DNA from: Acipenser ruthenus
Lineage: Eukaryota > Chordata > Actinopteri > Acipenseriformes > Acipenseridae
Assembly (NCBI RefSeq): GCF_902713425.1
Contig: NC_081246.1
Coordinates: forward strand, 685,501 to 749,500
Direction: 5' to 3'
DNA length: 64,000 nt
Below are positions 27,450-38,200 of the stretch, piece by piece (positions within the stretch are counted from its first letter, which is position 1; the number at the start of each line of letters is the position of its first letter). Below the pieces are notes generated by a model, which was not told where the DNA came from, ran no database searches, and was given only the letters and a program-made list of their open reading frames with translations. A program made the translations under genes and the position numbers.

Positions 27450-29130
27450 AATTTTTTCATAAATCACCTAACAAGCGCAGAAGAAAATGAACTGTTTGCG
27501 ATGTCTAACCAAAGTCGCATTCCCGACATATTAAAAATAACAGTAATTCAAAATAAAATCAGAATGATTTAGCAAAAGTGATGTATGTTTTATAGTTTCC
27601 CTTTCCTAAATTATGATAATGAGCTAGTCAGACAAGAGACAGGGGGGGGGGGGGGGGCAACAACAAATCATGATTGCGAGCCCAACTCCGGCAAGAACAA
27701 GCCAATCAGAGCTTTAAAACGGGAGATTTAAACAACCTCTGTCTGGAAAGTATAAAAGCAGACTAGATATTTCAAGCGCTCCATCCACATCAGACGCCCC
27801 GACACTTGGAGATAACACAAGGGACTGTGACTGCACGCTGAAACTCGACTGCTTCCAGGCTAGGTGTAACAATTCTCTCAAATATCTATTTACCTTTTGT
27901 GTGTGCCTCGTTGTAGTGTCAGTATGTACTACCATTTCATTGGAAAATTGTTGTTTAAAACCTTAGTTCTTATTGTAATGCTTTTAACATATTAATGTGT
28001 AACTGTTTTGAATAATTCCCGAACGTATTTTGATTGCATGCTTAATAAATACCATCTTTCTAAGAAGAGATTCCCAGTACTGAGTCATCCACTCACGTTG
28101 AACAAACTAGATTTATTGAACTTGAATTTGAGTAATTACTGGTAGTTCATGGCAACGTGTAAATCTCTATTGTTTTCTGAGAACGATGTTGAAAACGGGT
28201 TTATACATTATAATAAAACACGGTTATTGCTTTTAAGAATATTAATGGTCAACAATAGTGCCCACAACCCACATATTTAACCACTGCTTATGAAATGACA
28301 TCATTTCTTTCACACAAGACAAAGTTTTGTGTTTAGTACAACCGGCCCCTGCTGTTCATATGCCAAGCGCTTTCTGTTCTGCTCCGGAAGAGCCATTAGC
28401 ACTCTTCTGTAACTGCAGACCCCTGGACAGTATTATCTGTGAGAGGACAGAGAAACCCCACAGCACTAGATCAGTGTGACTTACGGGCTTCACAAGAAAG
28501 TGGTGAGTTAGTGTGTGTGAAATCCAAATACTAGAGAAGAATTGGCATCTTGTATCAGAGTTGCAAACCATAAAAAACTCTACATGTCCAGCATGTTTTT
28601 TTTTATTTTTATAGTGTATAAAGATAGATTTATACCCTGGTAGAAATCAAACAATATGAACAATATCACTAAACTGAGATTTTAATAGAGATAAACCACG
28701 TATGATCCTTCTCTCAGTTATTTTAAAATATACACATCAATATTTAAATTAATCTTTTTATACCTAATGTATATTATTTTGGCAGGAACCAAAGAAACAG
28801 AACCACAGAAATGTGTCAAATAGAAGTGAAGTAAAGCCAGATACTGCACTGGAAGTTTACAAAACTGTATACAAGTCACCTGTTCTGTGGTGCGGAAGAA
28901 TACTTTGCAATTATCATTGTTATTTTTTTTAATTAAAATTGTTCAATCAATTCTACTCTAGTATGGTTGATGTCATGAATAGGGTTTCTCTGTGATATGG
29001 AATACAGCAGATGAAACATGAGCTCCGATTGGCTGAAAGACCCTCAGTCTATCACTGCATTTACGAGGTGTCACTGTATTGTAATCCTTAGCAATCTATT
29101 GCAGGTTTACCAAGCTATGTTAGAGATAGC
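27450..29130. other. No gene recognised; promoter- or LTR-like segment at 27.70-28.05 kb
   Basis: AGCCAATCAGAG near 27700, GTATAAAAGC near 27750 and TTAATAAATACC near 28042 are spaced as in a promoter plus polyadenylation unit such as an LTR. No repeat ends were found. Confidence 0.35.
27642..27657. repeat. G homopolymer
   Basis: A run of 16 G, 5' of the CCAAT/TATA-bearing segment at 27.70-28.05 kb. Confidence 0.85.
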
Positions 29131-29390
29131 AGTGTGGAGTAGTGGTTAGGGACTCCTGACCGGAGAGTTGTGGGTTCAATCCCCAGTGGGGGACACTGCT
29201 GCTGTACCCTTGAGCAAGGTACTTTACCTAGATTGCTCCAGTAAAAACCCAACTGTATAAATGGGTAATTGTTTGTAAAATAATGTGATATCTGTATAAT
29301 GTGAAATAATGTAAAATGTGATATCTTGTAACAATTGTAAGTTACCCTGGATAAGGGCGTCTGCTAAGAAATAAATAATAATAATAATAA
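29131..29390 (+). mobile_element. SINE family B
   Basis: Head, body and (AAT)n tail all present; head slightly shortened ('ggttagggactcctgaccgg'). Confidence 0.85.
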
Positions 29391-29470
29391 AGATACAACA
29401 CCATTTGTGAAAAGAATGAATAGAATAAAGCATACACTTCCAAAGAATGCTATTTTATCTTACATGGATG

Positions 29471-29583
29471 TAAGTTTACAAACGAGAGGAGGCCATTCAG
29501 CCCATCTTGCTCGTTTGGTTGTTAGTAACTTATTGATCCCAGAATCTCATCAAGCAGCTTCTTGAAGGATCCCAGGGTGTCAG
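29471..29583 (-). mobile_element. CR1-like LINE 3' fragment
   Basis: About 110 bp homologous to the 3' end of the 40571 LINE. It is directly followed by a tRNA-headed SINE at 29585. Confidence 0.75.
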
Positions 29584-29584
29584 C

Positions 29585-29842
29585 AGTGTGGAGTAGTGGT
29601 TAAGGCTCTGGACTCTTGACCGGAGGGTCGTGGGTTCAATCCCAGGTGGGGGACACTGCTGTTGTACCCTTGAGCAAGGTACTTTACCTAAATTGCTCCA
29701 GTAAAAACCCAACTGTATAAATGGGTAATTGTATGTAAAAATAATGTGATATCTGAATAATGTGATATCTTGTAACAATTGTAAGTCGCCCTGAATAAGG
29801 GCGTCTGCTAATAAATAAATAATAATAATAATAATATTAATA
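29585..29842 (+). mobile_element. SINE family B plus a second tail-type fragment
   Basis: Complete SINE B. It is followed (29843-29970) by a different tail, 'cgcctggaataaaagcgtctgcc', ending in a long (AAT)n tract. Confidence 0.8.
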
Positions 29843-29920
29843 TTAATTTCGCATTGTAACCCTGTACTGCCCTGTAACACCTGTAAATCGCCTGGAATAA
29901 AAGCGTCTGCCAAATACATT

Positions 29921-29970
<50 letters not shown>

Positions 29971-30559
29971 GTTAAACCTGTGTTAGCAAGTACAGTTCTA
30001 AATTGCTATATTGAAGTGGATTATAACATTATACCCTGCTTTTCGATCTGTTTGCTCTAAACGTTGTATGGTAAGCGTATGTTGATGCTGGCTTCGTTTT
30101 AACATGTTTAACATAATATTATTATTAACCGAGTGCATGGCTTCCATCAGGGTTATGTGTTCAGTGGCTCCCAGCGCCTGTACCTCTGCTAGATATACGT
30201 GTAATTAAAATTAAAACTTGACGCAGTTCCGTTTCCAAATTCCACTCTGAACTTGCTGTGTACTGTACTGTGGTATTATTATCACGACATCAATGTGAAT
30301 TAAATGTGTAAAGTTGTGTTTACCTCTCGCTGTCTGTATCTCTCTCTCTCTCTGCGGTCGGCGCGTACGTTGTTGTTGTTGTCTTTCTTTATCTCAACAC
30401 TTCCGTTTCAAATCTAAACCGTCACTTTAAGTAAAACCATTCGGATAAATGTTTGTTTTCGTTTTGTTTTAAATCCGTTGATAAATCAAATCAAATGACT
30501 CGCAGCACGAGCAGCAGCTTCGGCATACAAAGCTCCTCAGGAGATTACATATGAAAACA

Positions 30560-30785
30560 CAACGCAGGAGGAGCCAACATGGCGAACCCCGGCATCCAGT
30601 TTCATAACCGCCTCTTCTCAACGCGATCCCGCCCTTGGGTTCGACAGGGAGGCCAGCAGCCAATCAGTCTCGCAAGATGGAATTGGAGTGTTTTTACAGC
30701 CAATAATACGCAAGAGTTCCAACCAGCCACGCCCACCGCCCGTGACGCTATATTTCATTGCAGAAAATAGAAACGTTTGCTTTGT
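30560..30785 (+). promoter_or_regulatory. Orphan zinc-finger promoter relic
   Basis: Matches the array promoter: AGCCAATCAGTCTCGCAA at about 30658, a second CCAAT at 30700, then 'gcccgtgacgc' and 'gaaacgtttgctttgttta'. The third CCAAT has become CCAAC. Homology upstream extends back to about 30.34 kb. No exon 1 follows; a minus-strand SINE starts at 30801. Confidence 0.6.
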
Positions 30786-30800
30786 TTATTCTTCTTCTTC

Positions 30801-31047
30801 TTATTATTTATTTATTAGCAGACGCCCTTATCCAGGGCGACTTACAATTGTTACAAGATAGCAAATTATTATTATTATTTTTTTTACATACAATTCCCCA
30901 TTTATACAGTTGGGTTTTTACTGGAGCAATCTAGGTAAAGTACCTTGCTCAAGGGTACAGCAGCAGTGTCCCCCACCTGGGATTGAACCCACGACCCTCC
31001 GGTCAAGAGTCCAGAGCCCTGACCACTACTCCACACTGCTGCCCTAC
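30801..31047 (-). mobile_element. SINE family B
   Basis: Minus-strand full-length copy that truncates the orphan zinc-finger promoter/5' UTR. A ~20-bp repeat of the head end follows (31044-31065). Confidence 0.85.
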
Positions 31048-31065
31048 TACTCCACACTTCTGCCG

Positions 31066-31901
31066 CAGATAGATTGCCCCCAACCGCTGACCCAGGACCA
31101 TAAATAAGCCTTGAAACTCCCAGACGAGCGGGAACCAACGGAGACATACTGGGAGGCAGAGAGAGAGAGAGAGAGAGATTTTTATTTGCACTTAAAATTA
31201 TCAGTTACAATGATCTGATTACAGAAAAAAAGCTCCTGTAACTGGGTTGCTGACGTCACGTTGACATCTGCACGTTTGATTAATCACTGTGGTATATTAA
31301 CTTTTGCATTTAATGTTGTCTTTTTGATTGTATCACCTTGTATAAAGCACGTTTGTTTTGGCGCATTGCTTTCTGTAGATTTGCACTGATCACACGAACA
31401 CGTTAATGTTGCTCTCCTGTTCGCAGCTCCCATGCGTGTAAATTGATTGGTTTGGAGGAGCTGAGCACCTGGTATAAATGTTTCCGATGTCATCCATTCG
31501 AGAGAGTGATTTTTTTTTTTCCACTGCGATGTGAACCCGAGTTTGTTTGGAGTGGAGGCTGAAGCCGCCGAACCCCTTTTAAAAATTACCCCACTAGAAA
31601 GTGAGCTCCTGGGGTGACACAGTCAATTCTGACGTGGCAAGCTGAACAGATTCCAGAAAGATCTGCTCAGAATGCTTGAGATGGCGATTTCTGAAATGTT
31701 CGGGTTTTTTTTAAAACGGGAAATAAAACAAAAACCGTGAAAGTATGAGTATTGTAATTTGTATTTATATTTACCAGAGTATTCATACTTCTAAATAATG
31801 CAGAAAGATTGAGCGAGCTCTGCACGAATGATACGTGCATTTTTAGAAAGGGAAATCAGAGAATCAGCTGCAAGACAGATGCAAATATGCTTATGTTTGC
31901 A
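31066..31901. other. No gene recognised
   Basis: Includes a short (GA)n at about 31159 and AT-rich sequence; nothing recognised. Confidence 0.45.
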
Positions 31902-32303
31902 TAAAAGGCATGTCGTATGCAGACAGGCTAATAGAATTGAATCTATTCAGTCTTGAACAAAGAAGACTGCACAGTGATCTGATTCAAGCATTCAAAATCC
32001 TAAAAGTATAGACAATGTCGACCCAGGGGACCTTTTCGACCTGAAAAAAGAAATAAGGACCAGGGGTCACAAATGGAGATTAGATAAAGGGGCATTCAGA
32101 ACAGAAAATAGGAGGCACTTTTTTACACAGAGAATTGTGAGGGTCTGGAACCAACTCCCCAGTAATGTTGTTGAAGCTGACAACCTGGGATCCTTCAAGA
32201 AGCTGCTTGATGAGATTCTGGGATCAATAAGCTACTAACAACCAAACGAGCAAGATGGGCCGAATGGCCTCCTCTCGTTTGTAAACTTTCTTATGTTCTT
32301 ATG
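31902..32303 (+). mobile_element. CR1-like LINE 3' fragment
   Basis: Plus-strand copy of the last ~400 bp: the C-terminal RT block (SYADRL, RGHKWRLDKGAFR, NQLPSNVVEA) and the 3' TTCTTATGTTCTTATG end. A small deletion shifts the frame near 'aaaagtatagacaa'. Confidence 0.8.
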
Positions 32304-32884
32304 TGAATGCTTTGCAAGAATGCTCTCAAAATGATGATGTCAGAGTCTCGATTTAAGGTTGATATTTAGAATAAACTGAGTGCAAAGGTTGTTGCCAGTT
32401 ATTGTGAAAAATGTGCGCATTTTAGCCTCAGAGGGAATGTTGGTAAACAATGTACAGGTGCTGCCTCAGTCTGCTTAAATACAGCAACGAGGCTGGTCAA
32501 GACCCGAACAAGACCGGCTTAGTACAGGACCGGGTATGTAAGCACCGGTCAGTAGCGTTTTGGAACCGGGTCTTCAGTACCAGTTTGGTAACTTTAGCAC
32601 CAGGTCAGAACTGGGATGGTACTGCGTCCATACAGTCCCGGGTCAGTGACTGTAACACCAGGTTGGTATGGTACAGTACCTGGTAGGAAACGGGATGGTC
32701 AGTTCTTGAAAGGAAAAATGCTGCGGAGGTCCGTTAGCGCTGTCTTTTTGTGCCCTTGGGGCGGGCCATGACTGCGTCACAGGCTCGTCAAGCAGCTTTG
32801 ATATAATGTTTTCTGGTTTCGGGTCTTTAGGAGGTAAATACCCATATGGTAATGGTTACATTTCATACTTGAAAGGGAATCGGA
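32304..32884. other. No gene; degenerate short tandem repeat
   Basis: 32500-32700 repeats variants of 'accgggtcagtac' and 'caccaggtcag' irregularly, a decayed minisatellite-like tract. Confidence 0.4.
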
Positions 32885-32998
32885 ACGGTCTACAAGATGA
32901 TGAATGGTCCAAACAAGATGTAGCAACACGTATTTTCAATCTGTGAGTGTAAGTTTTTGATCCTGTGATTAGGAATAACCCTACTTATCAAACAAATC
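32885..32998 (-). pseudogene. Orphan zinc-finger 3' UTR relic
   Basis: The complement contains 'gggttattcctaatcac', 'aaaaacttacactcac' and 'ttggaccattcatcatcttg', matching the 3' flank of the array genes (compare 4030-4130 and 17740-17835). No fingers lie beside it. Confidence 0.6.
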
Positions 32999-33195
32999 CT
33001 CCCCCATCTTAACAATACTTAATTCAGCTCCTTGTTATATTTATTAACTGGTTATTTCGAGTTTCTCTTGTAGCATTTTAATGAGAATGCATGAAGGGAA
33101 CAGGATACACAGCCTTTCCAACATTTAAACATGCGTAAGGTTTTTCCAGAATTTTTTTCTATTTATTTTGGATTCATTTCATACAAGGAAAACAC

Positions 33196-33800
33196 AACAT
33201 AGTTATTTATTTATTACATTTATATAGTGCTTTTCATTCAAAGTATCACAAAGCACTGCTCAGTACATTTAAAAGAAATTGCATTTACACAACACAATAC
33301 CTTTGTATAAAGATCCCCAGGCATGTCACACACACAACTGCTACATATTAAATAGCATATTTAAAAAAACAGCATATGAAAAAAAAATTAAAAAGCAGAA
33401 ATTTAAGTTACATTAAAACCCACCAAGATGAGAGAGTAGTTTTATAAAAGTATGGTTTTCAGTCTTGACAAAGACTGTAACAGTCCCAGCTTCCCTGATG
33501 AATGAAGGGAGGGCATTCCATCATTTAGGGGCTCTGCATGAAAAAGCCCTTCCTCCCGTGTTCATTTTGTTGACGCTAGGAATAACCAGCAGCCCCACAT
33601 CCTGTGATCTAAGAGTGTGATTTAGATGATACGGGGTCAGTAACTCCAGCAAATAACTAGGTGCTAATCCATTCAGGGCTTTATAGGTTAACAGCAAAAT
33701 CTTAACCTATTCTATACTGCACAGGGAGCCAGTGTAAGGAGGCTAAAACTGGGGTAATATGTTTACTTGTCCTGGTTTTAGTCAGAATTCTAGCCGTGGT
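33196..33800 (-). mobile_element. LINE RT C-terminal fragment
   Basis: On the minus strand it shows degraded RT C-terminal sequence (YKALNGLAPSYLLELLTPY, then FFMQSP-type residues). It abuts the plus-strand L2 fragment at about 33.8 kb. Clade assignment (L2/Rex-like) is tentative. Confidence 0.5.
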
Positions 33801-33829
33801 ATTCTGAACGGATACCAGAGAGAAGTGCC

Positions 33830-34291
33830 CCCAGAGCCCGCACCTGCACCCTCGCCCCGCAGTGATGGAATGACCTTCCTAGAGATGTCATGACTGCCCA
33901 GTCCCTGACCACATTCCGGCGCCTCCTCAAGACTCACCTCTTCAGACAGCACCTGTAGAACTCCTTTTCCCTCTGGACACTTATCGCCCTTCCTTAATGC
34001 GCTTTACTTGCACTTATCTGCTCCCTATTTTACTGCATTTAATCCTGTACTTGAGTACAGTAATCTGTCACAAGTGTTATTTAATCTGTAGTATTTTGTA
34101 TTTAATTATATCCTGATGTAACTATCTACTCCATTACTGATTTGTATTTTGTCATATACTTGTACTTGCTAGAACCAAAGTCATTGTATTTATCTTGCTC
34201 TTAATTATATTAATACTTGTACTGTGATTCTTGAAATGTATTTTTGTTTACGATTGTAAGTCGCCCTGGATAAGAGGTCTGATAAGAAATA

Positions 34292-34310
<19 letters not shown>
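33830..34310 (+). mobile_element. L2-type LINE 3' end
   Basis: Encodes an L2-like C-terminus (LPRDVMTAQSLTTFRRLLKT, then HLFRQHL and stop, ending near 33958). A ~300-bp 3' UTR follows, with the tail 'gtaagtcgccctggata..aagaaataaataat' and (AAT)n. The same tail ends the SINEs in this window. Confidence 0.75.
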
Positions 34311-34339
<29 letters not shown>

Positions 34340-34529
34340 TACAGTAATCAATTCTAGATTAAACAAAGGCATGCATTAGTCTGTCGGCATCAGATACAGA
34401 AATAATTGGTCTAAGTTTGGCTATATTTCTCAAATGGTAACTTCCCTAAAATAAGTCTCAAATGATAGATCAGGATAGATGACAGATATAAAGGGAATGT
34501 TTTTGGAGTAATTCTTTAAAACTGTTTTT

Positions 34530-35257
34530 GTAAAGCAGAATATGGGGATGATTTGTCCAGCGAGTTGTACACTACAATTTAAGACAGACAGTGTCCCTTT
34601 GTGTGTCCCCTAGATGCGATCTAAAATAAAACATTTAAAACCAAATTAATTATTTGAATTAAAATTCCAAAAAGGGGACATTTTCAAGATATTCACCATT
34701 TGCATTTAGTCTCAGGCTACTGATTAAAATCAGATTTTTCCATTTCCATCATGAAACTGTATATTATTATTATTATTATTATTTATTTCTTAGAAGACGC
34801 TCTTATCCAGGGCGACTTACAGTCGTAAACAAAAATACATTTTCAAGAATCACAGTACAAATATTAATACAGTTAAGAGCAATATTGGGGGCATTATATC
34901 ACAGTCAGAGCCTGTCAACAACACAACTATGTTTGAGGTGTGAAGTTCAGAATTGACAAAGCTTATCACTCACTTGAAAGAGCTGGAGACTTGGTCACTA
35001 ATGGGGAGTTACATATAAAAACCCTAATGCATGAGACGAAAGTGGAATTTTGCAGAAGTAATTACAATCCATTTCATAGATTACTAATGTGATGTAACAA
35101 AATCAGAATGATCTACAAGATGATGAACGGTCCAAACAAGATGGAGAAGTTCATATATTCCATCCAGGAGTATATGGTTTTTAATCTGAAGTAATTAGGA
35201 GCAACCCTATTTATCAATCAACTTTATTCATTTCTTTTTTGCAGATATATCTTTATT
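34530..35257 (-). repeat. 3' flank arm shared with copy 3 (right arm)
   Basis: Complement of 17.7-18.27 kb, for example 'cgctggacaaatcatcccca'. Interrupted by an L2-tail fragment at 34758-34880. Confidence 0.7.
34758..34880 (-). mobile_element. L2 3' tail fragment
   Basis: (ATT)n, 'tcttatccagggcgacttac' and ~60 bp matching the complement of the L2 3' UTR at 34.2-34.3 kb. It lies within the shared 3' flank of zinc-finger copy 4. Confidence 0.65.
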
Positions 35258-38200
35258 TTAATCAAATGTTATCCTCGGGTTTAGCTGTCCTCTAGTGTCT
35301 GAAATCCTGTGAATTCTCTTGTGTCCTTCAAGCGTCTGTAACTGACTGAACTTCTTTCCATATTCAGTGAAGGGATAGGGCTCCACTCTTGCGTGAATCT
35401 GATGGTGTCTTTTAAGGTTTGATAAGTGACTGAAACTGTTCAGACATTCAGCACATTGATAAGGTTTCTCTCCTGTGTGAATGCGCTGGTGTGATTGAAG
35501 ACTTCCTGATCGCGTGAAACTCATCTCGCACTCAGTGCAGTGATAAGGTTTTTCTCCTGTGTGAATGCGCTGGTGTCTTTTAAGATCTGTTAAACGACTG
35601 AATCTCCTCCTGCACTCAGTGCAGGGATAAGGTTTCTCTCCTGTGTGAACGCGGTGGTGGATTTTAAGCTGTGATAAACTACTGAAACTCTTCCCACAAT
35701 CAGCACAGGGAAATGGAGCCACTCTTGTGTGATTCCCTTTAGCAGCTAGAGAAAAAGAGAAGAGAGACAAAGGTTATTGTACAACATTCTTACACATTCA
35801 CTCTTCTGCAGGGCTTCCCCTCATAACCATGACCAACTCCTAGAGTGAACTCTGATGAGAATACAGTCAAACCCGCTTAACATCACTCCTGTTAATACCA
35901 GCCAGGCTGAATATAGTGGGTGTCATTAAATACAAATGCTTGAGAATATCACTTTGATTATCAACACACTCCAGTTATTATCACTCACATGTACGAGTCA
36001 CTGATTTCCACCTCCACTTAATATCAATGAGGAATACAAGTTAAGATCAGGTTTACATGCAAGTGCTGTATTGAAATGTTTCTTCTGGTGACACTTAGCA
36101 ACCCGACTGGATTTGGCATCACCCAGTGATGAGACATGTGATCCCAGCACCACTATAAAGCTGTGAGAACAGCACAACTGCAAACAGTCTACCAGAAACA
36201 AGGAAAAGCAAAGATCTAACAGCATTCAAAACAGGCATGATAGTGGGTGCACATCTAGCAGGGTCACAGCAGCAAGGATAGTTATGTTGCAAGCCATTGA
36301 CATAGTGGCTGGGCTGCCTCCCTAGCTTAAATTCAGGTAGAATGGACAAAACTATGAATCTTCAATACACTTCTAGAGTTTAGTAACCAGTTTCTACAAA
36401 AATAACAGGCAGCTCAGTGTTTCTTGTTTTGTATAATTACCTCTAAATCCCAGTTCACATTCAGGTGGACAATCATCACACAGGCTGGATCCCAGCTGGT
36501 TGTTCTCCTCAAGTGTACAGACATTATTTTCAGTAGGAACTTCCTCTGCAATGGAGACACATTCCTGTTCTATGAATTCCTCTTTAATAGGAACACATTC
36601 CAGTCGAGGGACCTCTTCATCTTTAACACATGTCAGCTTTGCAACCTGCTTTAGACTTGCACACCACCCCCGATCAAAGGACTCCTCTTGTGTGTAAACT
36701 GATTCTATCCTTGGCCCCTCCTGTGCTTCAGATTTAGGCAAAGCATGGCTCTCTTTGGGAACTGTATGAAAGAAAATTGTACAACATTATAACTTTTACT
36801 AGCTATGTTCGTCTACAAAGACACCATCTTATCAGAATTCTATTGAGAGATGTCATGGAGTCATTCTGGTGGAACAATTTGAGGAGGTGCTTTTTAAAGG
36901 AATACAGAGAGCGTCCTCTACTAACACAACCAAGTGAATAAACTCTTTACACCCAGGAGCTTGACAGTGGAAGTGGACAGCGAGCTGCCAGGAAGACAAA
37001 GGCCAGCCCTGCAGGTGTCTGCTTGAGCTCACTGGGCACCTGGACAACAGATACAAATCATGAATGATGGCCTCTAGAGACTTCGACTTTTCCAGACACT
37101 ACAGGATGGAGAGCTGGGGATGAGGCTGGATCCAACATTGCTTCTGAAGTATGTGGTAGAGGGGTGATCAATGCCTCAAATTACAGCTGAAATTAAATAA
37201 AGAACATTTCACCCCAACCACATTTCCATTTTTATAAATATTGTTGTGTTATCAAATAAAATATTTATTACAATTCCTATCAACCTTGTGAGTTATTTGC
37301 CTTGACTCAGGGATTGTATCAAAGTAAATTAGCTGTATGCGTTAGACTGGACTTTTAAAAGCATCCATTTTCTGTACAACTGACCCTTATACTTTTAAAG
37401 TACAAAAAGTCAAATATCCATGGCTAAGTGTATGACACCGGGGGAAAGTGGTAAGTGATAGCAGGTGTATAGCAGGTGCAGTGCGGATACAGTAATTCCA
37501 AGAACACACAGACAACAAAGTACGGGTGAAAATGATTGATTTAATGGTGTATAATCCAATGGTGTGATGACCCGCCAGTAAATAATAAAGAGCTGGCAAT
37601 ACACAACAATGTGTATTGCACAGTAATGAAATGAAAGGTTGCAGTCCCGCAAATAGACACGGTACAAAACACACACAATTAGACGCACACGATCACTGTT
37701 CCAAAGTGAGTGGTCTCAGTGCTTGTGGTGCAGAACATAAATTACGTGCTATTAGTGAAACAAGTGCTGATATTTGTGACAGTAGTGCAGTGGTGATCCG
37801 GTTTCGTGCTGGCCCTTGGCGACAGCTCCGGATCTGTGTTTAGCCGTCTAGTGATAACAAACACAGACAATTACTAAACAGACAAAGAAACAAAACGCTC
37901 ACTAACTCCTTTGGTTAATTATTTTGGGCAATCTCCCGGTCATTCCAGTTTCCTCGTAGCAAAACCCAAGCGAAGGAAAAGATTTACAATTCTCCAGCCC
38001 CTTTTATGCGATTATGCATGACCCCTTGGTAAACGATTACAGCTGACTCTATTGCCTGCAGCTGCTACCTCCTTTACCTTCCAGGTCAATACATTCTCGC
38101 ACTGGAGTCTCGTCTTTTTCCAGGCTGATTGACTTCCCGACCCAGGGAAAGAACTGTCAGGACAACCTGTCCAAAGCCTTTCCCTTTCGCTACTTCGTAT

